NCBI GenBank assembly: GCA_963818445.1
Contig: CAWFSG010000001.1
Span: forward strand, 434,001-498,000
Source of the DNA: Prado023 sp963818445
GTDB lineage: Bacteria > Actinomycetota > Actinomycetes > S36-B12 > CAIYMF01
Length of the DNA stretch: 64,000 nt
Direction: 5' to 3'
Shown here: piece after piece, positions 1 to 7,955 of the stretch
Layout: every line of letters starts with the position of its first letter
Position numbering within the stretch: position 1 is the first letter of the stretch
The notes under the pieces: generated by a model
Seen by the model: the letters and a program-made list of their open reading frames with translations, nothing else
Databases searched by the model: none
Told to the model about the DNA's origin: nothing
Program-made: the position numbers and the translations under genes

Positions 1-717
1 GGCTTCGCCGCCGGGAATGCACTGGTGGCCATGGGCCTGGGCCCGGCAACGACCGCGTGCCACCCAGATGTGGTCATCGACACCCTCGTCGGCGTGGCCG
101 GGCTCGCGGGGCTCTGGGCCTTCCGCGGACACCTGACCCGCACCTGGGAGCAGGCGGCCGAGCAGCAGGCGACACTGATCCGTGAACGGTCGAGGGCAGC
201 CGTGGCGGCCGAGGCAGTACGGGCACGCCGGTCCATGCTGGGCCTCGCGCGCTCCGTCGCCGAGCCGGTGCTGGTCGGCCTGGCCGAGGGAGACCTCGAC
301 CCCGGCGACCCGGCCGTCCGTGCGTGGTCGGCTCGTGCTGAGGGGACCCTGCGAGCCCTCGCGGCGGTGCCCGTTGCGGATGCTGGTGGTGCTGGGCGGT
401 CGCTGATGGACCTCGTCCTCTCGGCCCACGACCGAGGTCTTGAGCTGACGTTGGGCCTCCATGCCGACCTCGACCAGAAACCGGACGTGGTCCTGGCGGG
501 GGCAGAGATGCTCGAGCGCGCTCTGGCCGTGTGTCCGCGGGGCAGCGCGGTCCAGGTCACGGTCCTGCAGTCCGTCAGCGGGTTGCAGTGCGTGGTCCTG
601 ATCGACCCCCCAACCCCGGTCGCACCGTTGCGTCGAGCTCTCGAAGCTGCAGGGTGGACGGTGACCGTGGTCGGAGACGAGGTCCTGGCCGAGACGCAAT
701 GGGAGACTCAGGCATGA
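1..717 (+). CDS. Sensor-like protein, C-terminal part (5' end outside window)
   Basis: The frame is open from the first base of the window, so the true start lies upstream. The visible part begins with a short hydrophobic stretch (VGVAGLAGLWAF), continues into an Ala/Arg/Glu-rich helical segment that could be a signalling linker or dimerisation helix, and ends in an alpha/beta-looking region of about 100 residues. The stop codon overlaps the start of a NarL-type response regulator (ATGA at 714-717), the usual arrangement for a sensor and its regulator. I cannot find clear N, G1 or G2 boxes of a histidine kinase, so this is either a degenerate ATPase-type sensor or an unrelated partner. The kinase role is inferred from context only. 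Confidence 0.5.
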   Translation, partial: GFAAGNALVAMGLGPATTACHPDVVIDTLVGVAGLAGLWAFRGHLTRTWEQAAEQQATLIRERSRAAVAAEAVRARRSMLGLARSVAEPVLVGLAEGDLDPGDPAVRAWSARAEGTLRALAAVPVADAGGAGRSLMDLVLSAHDRGLELTLGLHADLDQKPDVVLAGAEMLERALAVCPRGSAVQVTVLQSVSGLQCVVLIDPPTPVAPLRRALEAAGWTVTVVGDEVLAETQWETQA

Positions 718-1331
718 GGATCGCGATCATCGACGACCACGCGTTGGTCCGCAGCGGGCTGGCGGGCGTGGTCGCACGCGACATGGGAGCCACGGTGGTC
801 CACCAGGGCGCCGATCCCGCGGTGGTCCTGGACCTGGTGCCACTGCCCGATGTGCTCCTGCTCGACCTCGATCTGGGGTCGACGGCGGCCGATCCGCACC
901 TGGCCGGACGCATCCAGGCGGCAGGGTGTCGGGTGCTCGTGGTGTCGGCCCTGGCCGATGCCCGTGCCGTGTCCGCCATGCTCGATGCCGGCGTGTCCGG
1001 GTTCGTGAGCAAGCGCGAGCCCCCCGAGACCCTGGTGGAGGCGATCACCGAGGTGATGGCTGATGGGACGTGGACGAGCCCGGAGGTGGCCGCGCTCGTG
1101 CTCACCAGCCCGCGGCGCCCGGCGCTCTCGGAGGTCCAGGAACGGGTGCTGATCCTGTACGCGTCCGGGATGAAGCTCGACAGCGTGGCGCGCGCGATGG
1201 GGATCAGCCCGGGCACGGCGGCCACCCACCTGAAGCGGGCACGCGCGAAGTACGCGCTCGTCGGCAGGGACACGTCCAGCAGGGTGGACCTCTATCGGGA
1301 GGCCGTGCGCGACGGGTTCATCCGCCACTAG
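714..1331 (+). CDS. NarL/LuxR-type response regulator
   Basis: A 205-residue two-domain regulator. The receiver domain has the acidic pair D7-D8 (IIDDH), the probable phosphoacceptor D51 in LLLDLD, a switch Ser near residue 80 and the conserved Lys in FVSKREPPE. The C-terminal LuxR-type helix-turn-helix starts at LSEVQERVL and includes the GMKLDSVARAMGIS recognition region. The ATG at 714 is chosen because it overlaps the stop of the upstream sensor-like gene (ATGA) and gives a receiver domain starting exactly at its first beta strand. It presumably binds DNA when phosphorylated; the target is unknown. The family is certain from motifs, the partner is inferred from overlap. Confidence 0.88.
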   Translation: MRIAIIDDHALVRSGLAGVVARDMGATVVHQGADPAVVLDLVPLPDVLLLDLDLGSTAADPHLAGRIQAAGCRVLVVSALADARAVSAMLDAGVSGFVSKREPPETLVEAITEVMADGTWTSPEVAALVLTSPRRPALSEVQERVLILYASGMKLDSVARAMGISPGTAATHLKRARAKYALVGRDTSSRVDLYREAVRDGFIRH

Positions 1332-1723
1332 CCGGGTACGGGGCGACCCCGCCATCGACGGGGGATGCAATGACGGGGTCGCAGACCAACACTACGACGT
1401 CCACCAGCCACCCGCCACAACCACGGCGTGTCGGGGCAGCAGGACCACCCAGCCGGGTGCTCCTTCCCCGATGACCCACCCGGTGCCTCCCCGTCGCAGG
1501 CATCGAGCATCATCCTGGCGCGCCCCCCGCCGGCCCGCGGACCAAGCAAACCACCGGACATGGGGGGTTGCCCTGGCCGATCGTCCCGAGCCCTGTCCCC
1601 TGAACAGGGACACGGCGCGCCGGCGGCGGGCCGGCGTCCCGCGGCAGTCTCGCCGCCCGTGGGGTGCCTGAAGGCCCGGCCGGGGTACGCTTCGGCCCAG
1701 CATCGAGGTGGATGGGGCGAGCC
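1332..1723. other. Intergenic region without a convincing gene
   Basis: 392 bases with no reading frame showing actinobacterial third-position GC bias plus a ribosome binding site. A short inverted repeat CCCTGT/ACAGGG lies at 1591-1608, with no T-run after it, and could be a weak terminator for the regulator. A TACGCT hexamer at 1686-1691 fits a -10 element for the following phosphatidyltransferase gene. Nothing else is visible. Confidence 0.5.
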
Positions 1724-2326
1724 ATGCGCGTGCAGGAGCCGGCGGTCCGGACAGACCTGGTCTGGACCCTGCCGAACGTGCTCAGCGGCATCCGCCTCCT
1801 GTCGATCCCCCTCTTCGCGTGGCTGGCCCTCGTGCCGCAGGAGGACGGCCTGGCTGCGCTGGTCCTGGCGCTCGGTGGGGCGACGGACTACTTCGACGGC
1901 ATGCTGGCGCGACGCTGGAACCAGATCACCCGGCTCGGCCAGCTGCTGGACCCGATCGCCGATCGCCTGTCCACAGTGACGGTGCTGGTGGTGTTCCTCA
2001 TCCGCGGCATCGTTCCCCTCTGGTTCGTCGCCCTCCTCGTGCTGCGTGACCTGGTCCTGACGGTGGAGATGGGGCGGTTGAAGGGGCGGGGCATCACCGG
2101 GCTCCCGGTCAACTTCATCGGCAAGGCCGCCACCTTCAACCTCATGCTCTCCTTCCCCCTGCTGCTCTGGGGGGCCAACCCCCAGACGGGCCTCGAGGAA
2201 CTCGCCCGCGTCGCCGGCTGGGCCTTCGCCCTGTGGGGCACCGGGCTCTACCTGTACAGCGGCCTGCTGTACATCCGCCAGACGCGTGAGGTGATGTCCC
2301 AGCTGCCAGCCGCGGCCGGGGCATAG
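1724..2326 (+). CDS. CDP-alcohol phosphatidyltransferase (PgsA2-like)
   Basis: A 200-residue integral membrane enzyme that transfers a phosphatidyl group from CDP-diacylglycerol to an alcohol acceptor. The CDP-OH-P signature is complete: D55-x2-D58-G59-x2-A62-R63-x8-G72-x3-D76-x3-D80, binding the metal ions and CDP. Hydrophobic segments are spread along the chain as in the six-helix family. The ATG at 1724 follows a GATGGGGCGA stretch and places the first helix at the N-terminus; longer starts lack support. By position before DUF881-sbp-DUF881-gcvH it matches M. tuberculosis pgsA2 (Rv1822), a phosphatidylglycerophosphate or cardiolipin synthase-type protein. The acceptor alcohol cannot be told from sequence. 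Confidence 0.88.
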   Translation: MRVQEPAVRTDLVWTLPNVLSGIRLLSIPLFAWLALVPQEDGLAALVLALGGATDYFDGMLARRWNQITRLGQLLDPIADRLSTVTVLVVFLIRGIVPLWFVALLVLRDLVLTVEMGRLKGRGITGLPVNFIGKAATFNLMLSFPLLLWGANPQTGLEELARVAGWAFALWGTGLYLYSGLLYIRQTREVMSQLPAAAGA

Positions 2327-2329
2327 CGC

Positions 2330-4828
2330 ATGCGTGCCGTCGTGATGGCCGGCGGTGAGGGCACCCGCCTGCGGCCATTGACCACGAACGTGCCCAAGCC
2401 ACTGCTTCCCGTCGTCGGCGAGCCGATCATGGGCCACCTGCTGCGCCTTCTGAACAGGCATGGGATCGACCAGGCGGTGGTGACGGTGCAGTACCTCGCC
2501 GCGAGCATCCGCTCCTACTTCGGGGACGGCGACGAGTACGGCGTTCGCCTGTCCTACGCGACCGAGTCCGTGCCCCTGGGCACCGCGGGCAGCGTCAAGA
2601 ACGCCGAACAGGGCCTGGCCGGCGAGCCGTTCCTGGTGGTGTCCGGCGACGCACTGACCGACATCGATCTCACCGCCCTGGTGGAGTTCCACCAGCGCAC
2701 CGGGGCGATGGTCACGGTGGCCCTGGCCCGCAAGCCCAACGTGATCGAGTTCGGGAACGTGATCACCGCCGAGGATGGGCGCATCGAGCGGTTCATCGAG
2801 AAGCCGACCTGGGGCCAGGTCTTCTCCGACACTGTCAACACCGGCATCTACGTCATGGCCGCGGAGGTCCTCGAGCTCGTCCCGCCCGACGAGAAGGTGG
2901 ATTGGTCGGCTGACGTGTTCCCCAGGCTGATGGCTGCGGGGGAGGCCATCTACGGCTACGTGACGGATCGCTACTGGGAGGACGTCGGGACGATCGAGAG
3001 CTACCTGTCGGTCCAGGGTGATGCTCTGCGGGGCCGCGTGGACGTCGCGGTGGGCGGCTTCGAGGTGGCGCCCCAGGTGTGGCTCGGCGAGGGGGCCGTG
3101 GTCGATCAGAGCGCGCGCCTGGAGTCCCCGTGCTTCATCGGAGCCAACGTCCGGGTGGAGGCCGACTGCGTCGTCGGGCCCGGGACGGTGCTGGGCAGCA
3201 ACGTGGTCCTCCGGCGTGGCGTACGGGTCGTGGGCTCCGTGCTGGACACGAGTGTCTACGTCGACACCGGCTCGGAGATCACCTCGGCCCTCATCGGACG
3301 ATCGTGCGAGGTCCGCGCCCGGGTGCACATCGCCCCCGGCGCCGTCGTCGCCGACCAGTGCGTGCTCGGCGAGGAGGTCCAGGTCAGCGCCGGGGTCCAC
3401 GTGTACCCGGCCAAGCAGATCGAGGCCGGTGCGCTCCTCACCGACAACGTGATCTGGGAGGGCCAGGCGCACCGCTCACTCTTCGGGCCCCGGGGCGTGA
3501 GTGGGATCGTCAACCTCGACATCACCCCCGAGATGGTCGTGCGCCTCGGGGCGGCCTACGCGGCGCTGCTGCCCAAGGGCTCCACGGTGACGGTCGGCCG
3601 CGACCACTCCCGTGCCGCTCGCGCGATGAACCGCGCCCTTGCCGGGTCGCTGACGGCGGCCGGCCTGAACGTGCGCGACCTGCGGATCACGCCACTGCCT
3701 GTCGCGCGGACCGACACGGAGCGCGCCGCCCAGGGCGGGGTCTACCTGCGCACGACGCTGGGCGTCCCGGAGAGCCTGGACCTGCTGCTCCTGGACCCGA
3801 CCGGCTCGGACCTGTCGGTCGCTGAGCAGCAGAAGCTCGAGCGGATCCTGGTCCGCCGGGACTTCCGTCGGGCCTTCCCCGGCGAGATCGGCGACATCCA
3901 CACCCCGCATCGGTCGGTCGACGAGTATGCCGCGCAGCTGGCAGGCGCCATCGACACCTCAGGGGTCGCCGAAGCCGGCCTGAAGGTGGTCATCGACACG
4001 GGTTCCGGGCCGTCCACCCTGGTGCTCCCTCGCCTGCTCTCCTCGTTGCCGGTGAGTGTGCTGACGGTCAACAACAGGCTCGACGAGGAGAACCCCACCT
4101 CCACCGGGCCGTCCTACCATGCGGCGATGGCCCGACTGGCTGAGCTCGTCTCGTCCTCGCGCTCGGACCTCGGCGTGCGCTTCGACCCCACTGGGGAGCG
4201 GTTGTCCATGGTGGATGAGACGGGGCGGCCCTTCGACCACGGCCGCACGCTGCTCGTCATGCTGGACCTGGTGGCCGCTGAGCGGCGCAGCGGGGTCGTT
4301 GCCCTGCCCGCCCACACCACCCGCGTGGCCGAGGGGGTGACCGCCTACCACTCGGTGGGCGTGGTCTGGACGGGGTCCTCGACCGCCGCCCTGTCCGCCC
4401 AGGCGCGCGCCACCCCGGGCCTGATCTTCGCCGGTGACGGCAAGGGCGGATTCATCGTGCCCGAGATGGGCCCCAACGTCGACGGGCTCGCAGCGTTCGT
4501 CCGGCTGGTGGGGATGGTCGCCCGCACGAAGCTGACCCTGTCGGCGATCGACCGGCGCATCCCGCAGGTGCACCTGACCAGGTCCGCGGTGCCCACGCCG
4601 TGGGCCCGCCGGGGGCTGGTCATGCGCACTCTCGTGGAGGCTGCAGGGGACCGGGCGGTCGACACAGCCGAGGGCGTCCGGATCCAGGAGCCCGATGGAA
4701 GCTGGGTCCTGGCCGTCCCCGACCAGTCGGAGGCGGTCATCCGCCTCTGGGCGGAGGCCGCGACGGACGAGCGCGCCGACAGCCTGTTGCGGGAGTGGTT
4801 CGAACTCATCGAGTCCGGGGCGGGATGA
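2330..4828 (+). CDS. Sugar-1-phosphate nucleotidyltransferase fused to a phosphomannomutase-like domain
   Basis: An 832-residue fusion. Residues 1-235 are a nucleotidyltransferase with the signature GGEGTRLRPLT and downstream KP (NVPKPLLPV), most likely making GDP-mannose or a related NDP-sugar. Residues 240-380 are a left-handed beta-helix of hexapeptide repeats. Residues 390-832 resemble the alpha-D-phosphohexomutase fold. In this half the usual TASHNP serine loop is replaced by YLRTTLGVPESLD, and the metal loop DGDxDR is replaced by FDPTGERL, so mutase activity is doubtful; the domain may be structural or regulatory. Similar full-length fusions are known in actinobacteria. It starts 3 bases after the phosphatidyltransferase stop and its own stop overlaps the DUF881 gene, so it is part of an operon. 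Confidence 0.85.
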   Translation: MRAVVMAGGEGTRLRPLTTNVPKPLLPVVGEPIMGHLLRLLNRHGIDQAVVTVQYLAASIRSYFGDGDEYGVRLSYATESVPLGTAGSVKNAEQGLAGEPFLVVSGDALTDIDLTALVEFHQRTGAMVTVALARKPNVIEFGNVITAEDGRIERFIEKPTWGQVFSDTVNTGIYVMAAEVLELVPPDEKVDWSADVFPRLMAAGEAIYGYVTDRYWEDVGTIESYLSVQGDALRGRVDVAVGGFEVAPQVWLGEGAVVDQSARLESPCFIGANVRVEADCVVGPGTVLGSNVVLRRGVRVVGSVLDTSVYVDTGSEITSALIGRSCEVRARVHIAPGAVVADQCVLGEEVQVSAGVHVYPAKQIEAGALLTDNVIWEGQAHRSLFGPRGVSGIVNLDITPEMVVRLGAAYAALLPKGSTVTVGRDHSRAARAMNRALAGSLTAAGLNVRDLRITPLPVARTDTERAAQGGVYLRTTLGVPESLDLLLLDPTGSDLSVAEQQKLERILVRRDFRRAFPGEIGDIHTPHRSVDEYAAQLAGAIDTSGVAEAGLKVVIDTGSGPSTLVLPRLLSSLPVSVLTVNNRLDEENPTSTGPSYHAAMARLAELVSSSRSDLGVRFDPTGERLSMVDETGRPFDHGRTLLVMLDLVAAERRSGVVALPAHTTRVAEGVTAYHSVGVVWTGSSTAALSAQARATPGLIFAGDGKGGFIVPEMGPNVDGLAAFVRLVGMVARTKLTLSAIDRRIPQVHLTRSAVPTPWARRGLVMRTLVEAAGDRAVDTAEGVRIQEPDGSWVLAVPDQSEAVIRLWAEAATDERADSLLREWFELIESGAG

Positions 4829-5700
4829 TGTCGACCTCGACGACCGGGCCCCGGCCGCCCGGGGCCGACCGGTCGGGGCCCAGCGCTCGTGAGCGCCAGA
4901 ACCTGATCGACCAGATCACCAGCGCCGCGGTGGCAAGCGACTACGCCGAGTCGACCGATGCGCGCCCGGCGGGGTCGCGTCGCCAACGGGTGCTCGTCGC
5001 TGCCGTGGCCCTCGGCCTCGCCGGTTTCGTCCTCGCCCTGGGCATCTCCGAGCGAGTCCTCAACGACCCCGCTGTCAACGAGCAGCGCGCGGCCCTCATC
5101 GATCGGATCGTGGCCGCCGATGACCGCAACGAGGCACTGAGCGAGGAGGTGGCGGCCGGACGTGGGGAGCTCGCCCGGGCTCGTGCGGACAACCTCCGTG
5201 CCACATTGGCCGGAGCCCTGCTCGCCACGCAGATCGAGGAGCTCGAGCTCGTGACGGGCTACACAGCAGTCCAGGGCCCGGGGGCGGCGGTGACGCTCAC
5301 TGATGCCGCGACCACCGACGACCAGGAGGGGAGCGACGTCGAGCGGGTGCTCGACAGCGACGTGCAGCGGGCCGTGAACGGGTTGTGGTCGGCGGGCGCC
5401 GAGGCGATCGCCGTGAACGGCCAACGGCTGACGGCACAGTCCGCGATCCGCTCGGCAGCCGGTGCCATCCTGGTGAACTACCGGCCCCTGCGGCCGCCGT
5501 ACCGCGTGGAGGCGATCGGCCCCCCGGGCCTGGCCGAGAGGTACGCAGCGACCCCGGATGCGCAGGAGTTGGCAACTGTCTCCCAGCAGTTCGGCATAGG
5601 CTTGGACACGGCGTCGGTCGACCGGATCAGTCTGCGCTCGGCCACCTCACCGCTCCCCTCGGACGCTGAGGTCGTCGGGGCAGAGGAGCTGAAGGACTGA
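4825..5700 (+). CDS. DUF881 family membrane-anchored protein (first copy)
   Basis: A 291-residue protein of the DUF881 family. It has a cytosolic N-terminus of about 55 residues, one transmembrane helix (VLVAAVALGLAGFVLALGI), a short coiled-coil-like segment, and an extracytoplasmic DUF881 domain with a VQGPGAAVTLTD strand and the typical RDAGAEAIAVNGQRL-like region. The start overlaps the upstream stop as ATGATG at 4825-4830; ATG 4825 or 4828 are both possible. DUF881 proteins flank the small basic protein gene here as in M. tuberculosis (Rv1823-Rv1825). Their function is unknown, but their steady linkage to cell-envelope and division regulators suggests an envelope role. Confidence 0.85.
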   Translation: MMSTSTTGPRPPGADRSGPSARERQNLIDQITSAAVASDYAESTDARPAGSRRQRVLVAAVALGLAGFVLALGISERVLNDPAVNEQRAALIDRIVAADDRNEALSEEVAAGRGELARARADNLRATLAGALLATQIEELELVTGYTAVQGPGAAVTLTDAATTDDQEGSDVERVLDSDVQRAVNGLWSAGAEAIAVNGQRLTAQSAIRSAAGAILVNYRPLRPPYRVEAIGPPGLAERYAATPDAQELATVSQQFGIGLDTASVDRISLRSATSPLPSDAEVVGAEELKD

Positions 5701-5743
5701 TGCGTGCACTCATGGGGGAGCTGAAGGACTGATGTGTGCACTC
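5685..5743 (+). repeat. Tandem duplication of a stop-start junction, two 27-base copies
   Basis: Bases 5685-5711 and 5717-5743 match at 26 of 27 positions, with a 32-base period. Each copy carries GAGCTGAAGGACTGATG, the end of the DUF881 gene plus a new ATG. A third, diverged echo (CTGATGATCGCACTC) is the true start of the next gene at 5764. The result is two 10-codon minicistrons, MRALMGELKD (5700-5732) and MCALEGEGEG (5732-5764), linked by TGATG overlaps to each other and to the flanking genes. Confidence 0.85.
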
Positions 5744-5763
5744 GAAGGTGAGGGGGAGGGCTG

Positions 5764-6096
5764 ATGATCGCACTCATCGGGCTCATGATCGGGGTGGTGG
5801 CCGGCCTCATCCTGGAGCCCACGGTCCCCATCTGGCTCGAGCCGTACCTGCCGATCGCCGTGATCGCCGCCCTGGATGCTGTCGTCGGGGCCATCCGGGC
5901 GCTGCTCGACGGGGTGTTCCGCGACCGTGTGTTCGTGATCTCGTTCCTGAGCAACGTGCTGGTCGCCGGGTTCATCGTGTGGATCGGGGACCTCCTCGGC
6001 GTCGGCAGCCAGATGTCGACCGGCGTGGTGGTCGTGCTGACCATGCGCATCTTCGCCAACGCCGCCGCGATCCGCCGGCACATCCTGAAGGCGTGA
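5764..6096 (+). CDS. sbp: Small basic protein (DUF1290)
   Basis: A 110-residue membrane protein of the DUF1290 small basic protein family, named after Bacillus subtilis sbp. It has three to four hydrophobic segments (IALIGLMIGVVAGLI, LPIAVIAALDAVVGA, FVISFLSNVLVAGFIVWIG) and a conserved basic C-terminus (RIFANAAAIRRHILKA). Its start ATG overlaps the TGA of a 10-codon minicistron in a TGATG junction, so translation is probably coupled. It lies between two DUF881 genes as in many actinobacteria. The molecular function is not known. Confidence 0.9.
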   Translation: MIALIGLMIGVVAGLILEPTVPIWLEPYLPIAVIAALDAVVGAIRALLDGVFRDRVFVISFLSNVLVAGFIVWIGDLLGVGSQMSTGVVVVLTMRIFANAAAIRRHILKA

Positions 6097-6098
6097 GC

Positions 6099-6887
6099 AT
6101 GCAGCGCGACGACGGCGAGGCCACGGTCGGCCCGGTCACGGCTGCGATCGGGAATCCCGACGAGCCGGACGGGGACTTCCACCAGACCTCGCTCTGGCGC
6201 TGGAGCGGACCCGCGAGCCTGATCGGCGGGGCGCTGTTCGCCGTCCTGGGGTGGATGGTCGTGGCCGGTGCCATCGCCCAGAGCGGTGACGAGGCCCTGG
6301 CCAACGCCCGACCCGATGAGCTCGTCCAGATCCTCGACAGCCTGGACGCCGAGAACGACCGGCTCGAGCAGGAGAAGCGCCGGCTGGCCGCCGAGGTCTC
6401 CTCCCTGACGTCGGGCAGCGATGCCGCGGCCCTGGAGCAGGCCCGCAACCGCAAGGAGTCCCTCGAGGTCCTCGCCGGCACGACGAAGGTGCGCGGTCCG
6501 GGAGTGCGGATCGTGATCCGCGATCAGGACGGAGGGGTCGACGCGGCCGCGATCCTGGACACGGTGCAGGAGCTCCGTGACGCGGGCGCGGAGAGCATCG
6601 AGGTGGCCGAGAGGCGCGTGGTCGTGAACACCTGGTTCGCCAACCCACCGGACCCCGGCACCCCGGCGATCCTGGTGTCCGGCGACCTGCGTCCCTCGCC
6701 CTACACGATCCTGGCCATCGGCGACCCGGAGACCCTGGCCACGGCGATGGAGATCCCCGGCGGCGTCGCGGACTCCGTGCGCACCGCAGGGGCCCTCTTC
6801 GAGATGGAGCAGCGGGAGGTGCTCGAGATCACCTCGACCGTGCCGCTGACGACCCCCGAGTACGCTGAGCCGGTGGACCAGGGCTGA
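6099..6887 (+). CDS. DUF881 family membrane-anchored protein (second copy)
   Basis: A 262-residue DUF881 protein. The N-terminal 40 residues are polar, followed by one transmembrane helix (ASLIGGALFAVLGWMVVAGAI), a clear coiled coil (ENDRLEQEKRRLAAEVSSL) and an extracytoplasmic domain with VRGPGVRIVIRD and AGAESIEVAERRVV motifs. The start is either ATG 6099 or GTG 6093, which overlaps the upstream stop (GTGA); I prefer the ATG. It forms a unit with the first DUF881 gene and the small basic protein gene. No enzymatic motif is visible. Confidence 0.87.
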   Translation: MQRDDGEATVGPVTAAIGNPDEPDGDFHQTSLWRWSGPASLIGGALFAVLGWMVVAGAIAQSGDEALANARPDELVQILDSLDAENDRLEQEKRRLAAEVSSLTSGSDAAALEQARNRKESLEVLAGTTKVRGPGVRIVIRDQDGGVDAAAILDTVQELRDAGAESIEVAERRVVVNTWFANPPDPGTPAILVSGDLRPSPYTILAIGDPETLATAMEIPGGVADSVRTAGALFEMEQREVLEITSTVPLTTPEYAEPVDQG

Positions 6888-6948
6888 GCCCTGGCTGGAC
6901 CCCGCTGGTCCGCCCACGTCCGTCTGATCGCAGCCCGATGGAGGACCG

Positions 6949-7338
6949 ATGTACCCCGATGACCTGCGTTACACCCCGGAGCACGAGTGGATCCGCCGGG
7001 AGAGCCCGACAGTCCTGCGCTTCGGGATCACCTCGTTCGCGACCGAGGCCCTCGGCGACGTCGTGTACGTCGCACTCCCGGCCGTGGGAAGCGAGCTCAC
7101 CGGTGGGCAGCCGTGCGGCGAGGTGGAGTCGACGAAGTCCGTGAGCGACCTCTACGCACCGCTCGACGGGACAGTGGTCGAGGTCAACAGCGCCCTCGAG
7201 GACTCACCGGAGATGGTCAACGCCGAGCCCTACGGTGAGGGCTGGATGGTCGATGTCGAGTGCGCGACGGCCGAGGACGCCGACGCCGCGTGGTCCTCGC
7301 TGCTCACGGCGGCCCAGTATGAGGACGGTCTGTCGTAG
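6949..7338 (+). CDS. gcvH: Glycine cleavage system H protein
   Basis: A 129-residue lipoyl-carrier protein of the glycine cleavage system. It shuttles the aminomethyl group between P, T and L proteins. The lipoylation site is K63 in GEVESTKSVSDL, and the fold-defining YTPEHEW and GWM motifs are present. A GGAGG Shine-Dalgarno sequence lies before the ATG at 6949. The P protein gene is 2.6 kb downstream, separated by regulators; gcvT is not in the window. The gene order DUF881-gcvH-FHA matches Rv1825-Rv1827 of M. tuberculosis. Confidence 0.95.
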   Translation: MYPDDLRYTPEHEWIRRESPTVLRFGITSFATEALGDVVYVALPAVGSELTGGQPCGEVESTKSVSDLYAPLDGTVVEVNSALEDSPEMVNAEPYGEGWMVDVECATAEDADAAWSSLLTAAQYEDGLS

Positions 7339-7345
7339 TCAGGGG

Positions 7346-7376
7346 TTGACCCGGCCCTCAGGGGGTCGGATAGGTT
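7346..7376 (+). promoter_or_regulatory. Candidate promoter for the FHA-ftsR genes
   Basis: TTGACC at 7346-7351 followed by GATAGG (7369-7374, spacer 17) or TAGGTT (7371-7376, spacer 19) gives a vegetative-type promoter just after the gcvH stop. Downstream, GAACCT and AGGTTC half-sites around 7393-7411 form a loose inverted repeat that might bind a regulator. Confidence 0.5.
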
Positions 7377-7460
7377 TGCCCCCGAGGTGAACCTAGACCT
7401 CAGGTAGAGGTTCTCGCATGGGGGCTTCAGGGCAGGATTCAGGGTCAGGACGGAGACGAC

Positions 7461-7955
7461 GTGGGGCGTTCATGCCGGCAGTGCGGCCAGGAGATGTCCG
7501 ACCTGGCGCGGTTCTGCAGCAACTGCGGCGCGCCCCTGGTCGACCTCGGCACCGAGGCCGAGGTCCAGAGCACCGGCAACCTCGATGTCCCCGTGTCGGC
7601 GACCGGCCCCCTGGGTGCGGTCGGCACCGGCAGCGTGGGGTCAGTCGCGCCGGGCACAGCCATGTTGATCGTCCGGCGGGGACCCAGCGAGGGCACCTCG
7701 TTCGTCCTGGACGCGGACCTCGTCACGGTCGGGCGCTCCGATGACGCCGACGTCGTGCTCGACGACGTGACGGTGTCGCGCCGGCATGCGCAGTTCGTCC
7801 GCGATGCCCAGGGCTGGCAGTGCCGCGACGTCGGCAGCCTCAACGGCACCTACGTCAACCGGGAGCGGATCGACGCGACCGCCCTTTCCGGCGGTGATGA
7901 GGTCCAGATCGGCAAGTACAGGTTCGTGTTCCTCGTGGGGGGTGGACAGTCGTGA
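7461..7955 (+). CDS. Zinc-ribbon FHA-domain protein in the GarA position
   Basis: A 164-residue protein with GTG start. Residues 5-22 form a zinc ribbon (C5, C8, C19, C22), followed by a flexible Gly/Thr/Val linker and a C-terminal FHA phosphothreonine-binding domain with GRS, SRRH and LNGTYVN motifs. By location between gcvH and the MerR gene it corresponds to M. tuberculosis GarA (Rv1827), which tunes glutamate metabolism by binding 2-oxoglutarate enzymes. The GarA N-terminal ETTS phosphoacceptor motif is absent here and the zinc ribbon stands in its place, so the phosphorylation switch is probably different. The stop overlaps the next start (GTGA). Confidence 0.88.
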   Translation: MGRSCRQCGQEMSDLARFCSNCGAPLVDLGTEAEVQSTGNLDVPVSATGPLGAVGTGSVGSVAPGTAMLIVRRGPSEGTSFVLDADLVTVGRSDDADVVLDDVTVSRRHAQFVRDAQGWQCRDVGSLNGTYVNRERIDATALSGGDEVQIGKYRFVFLVGGGQS

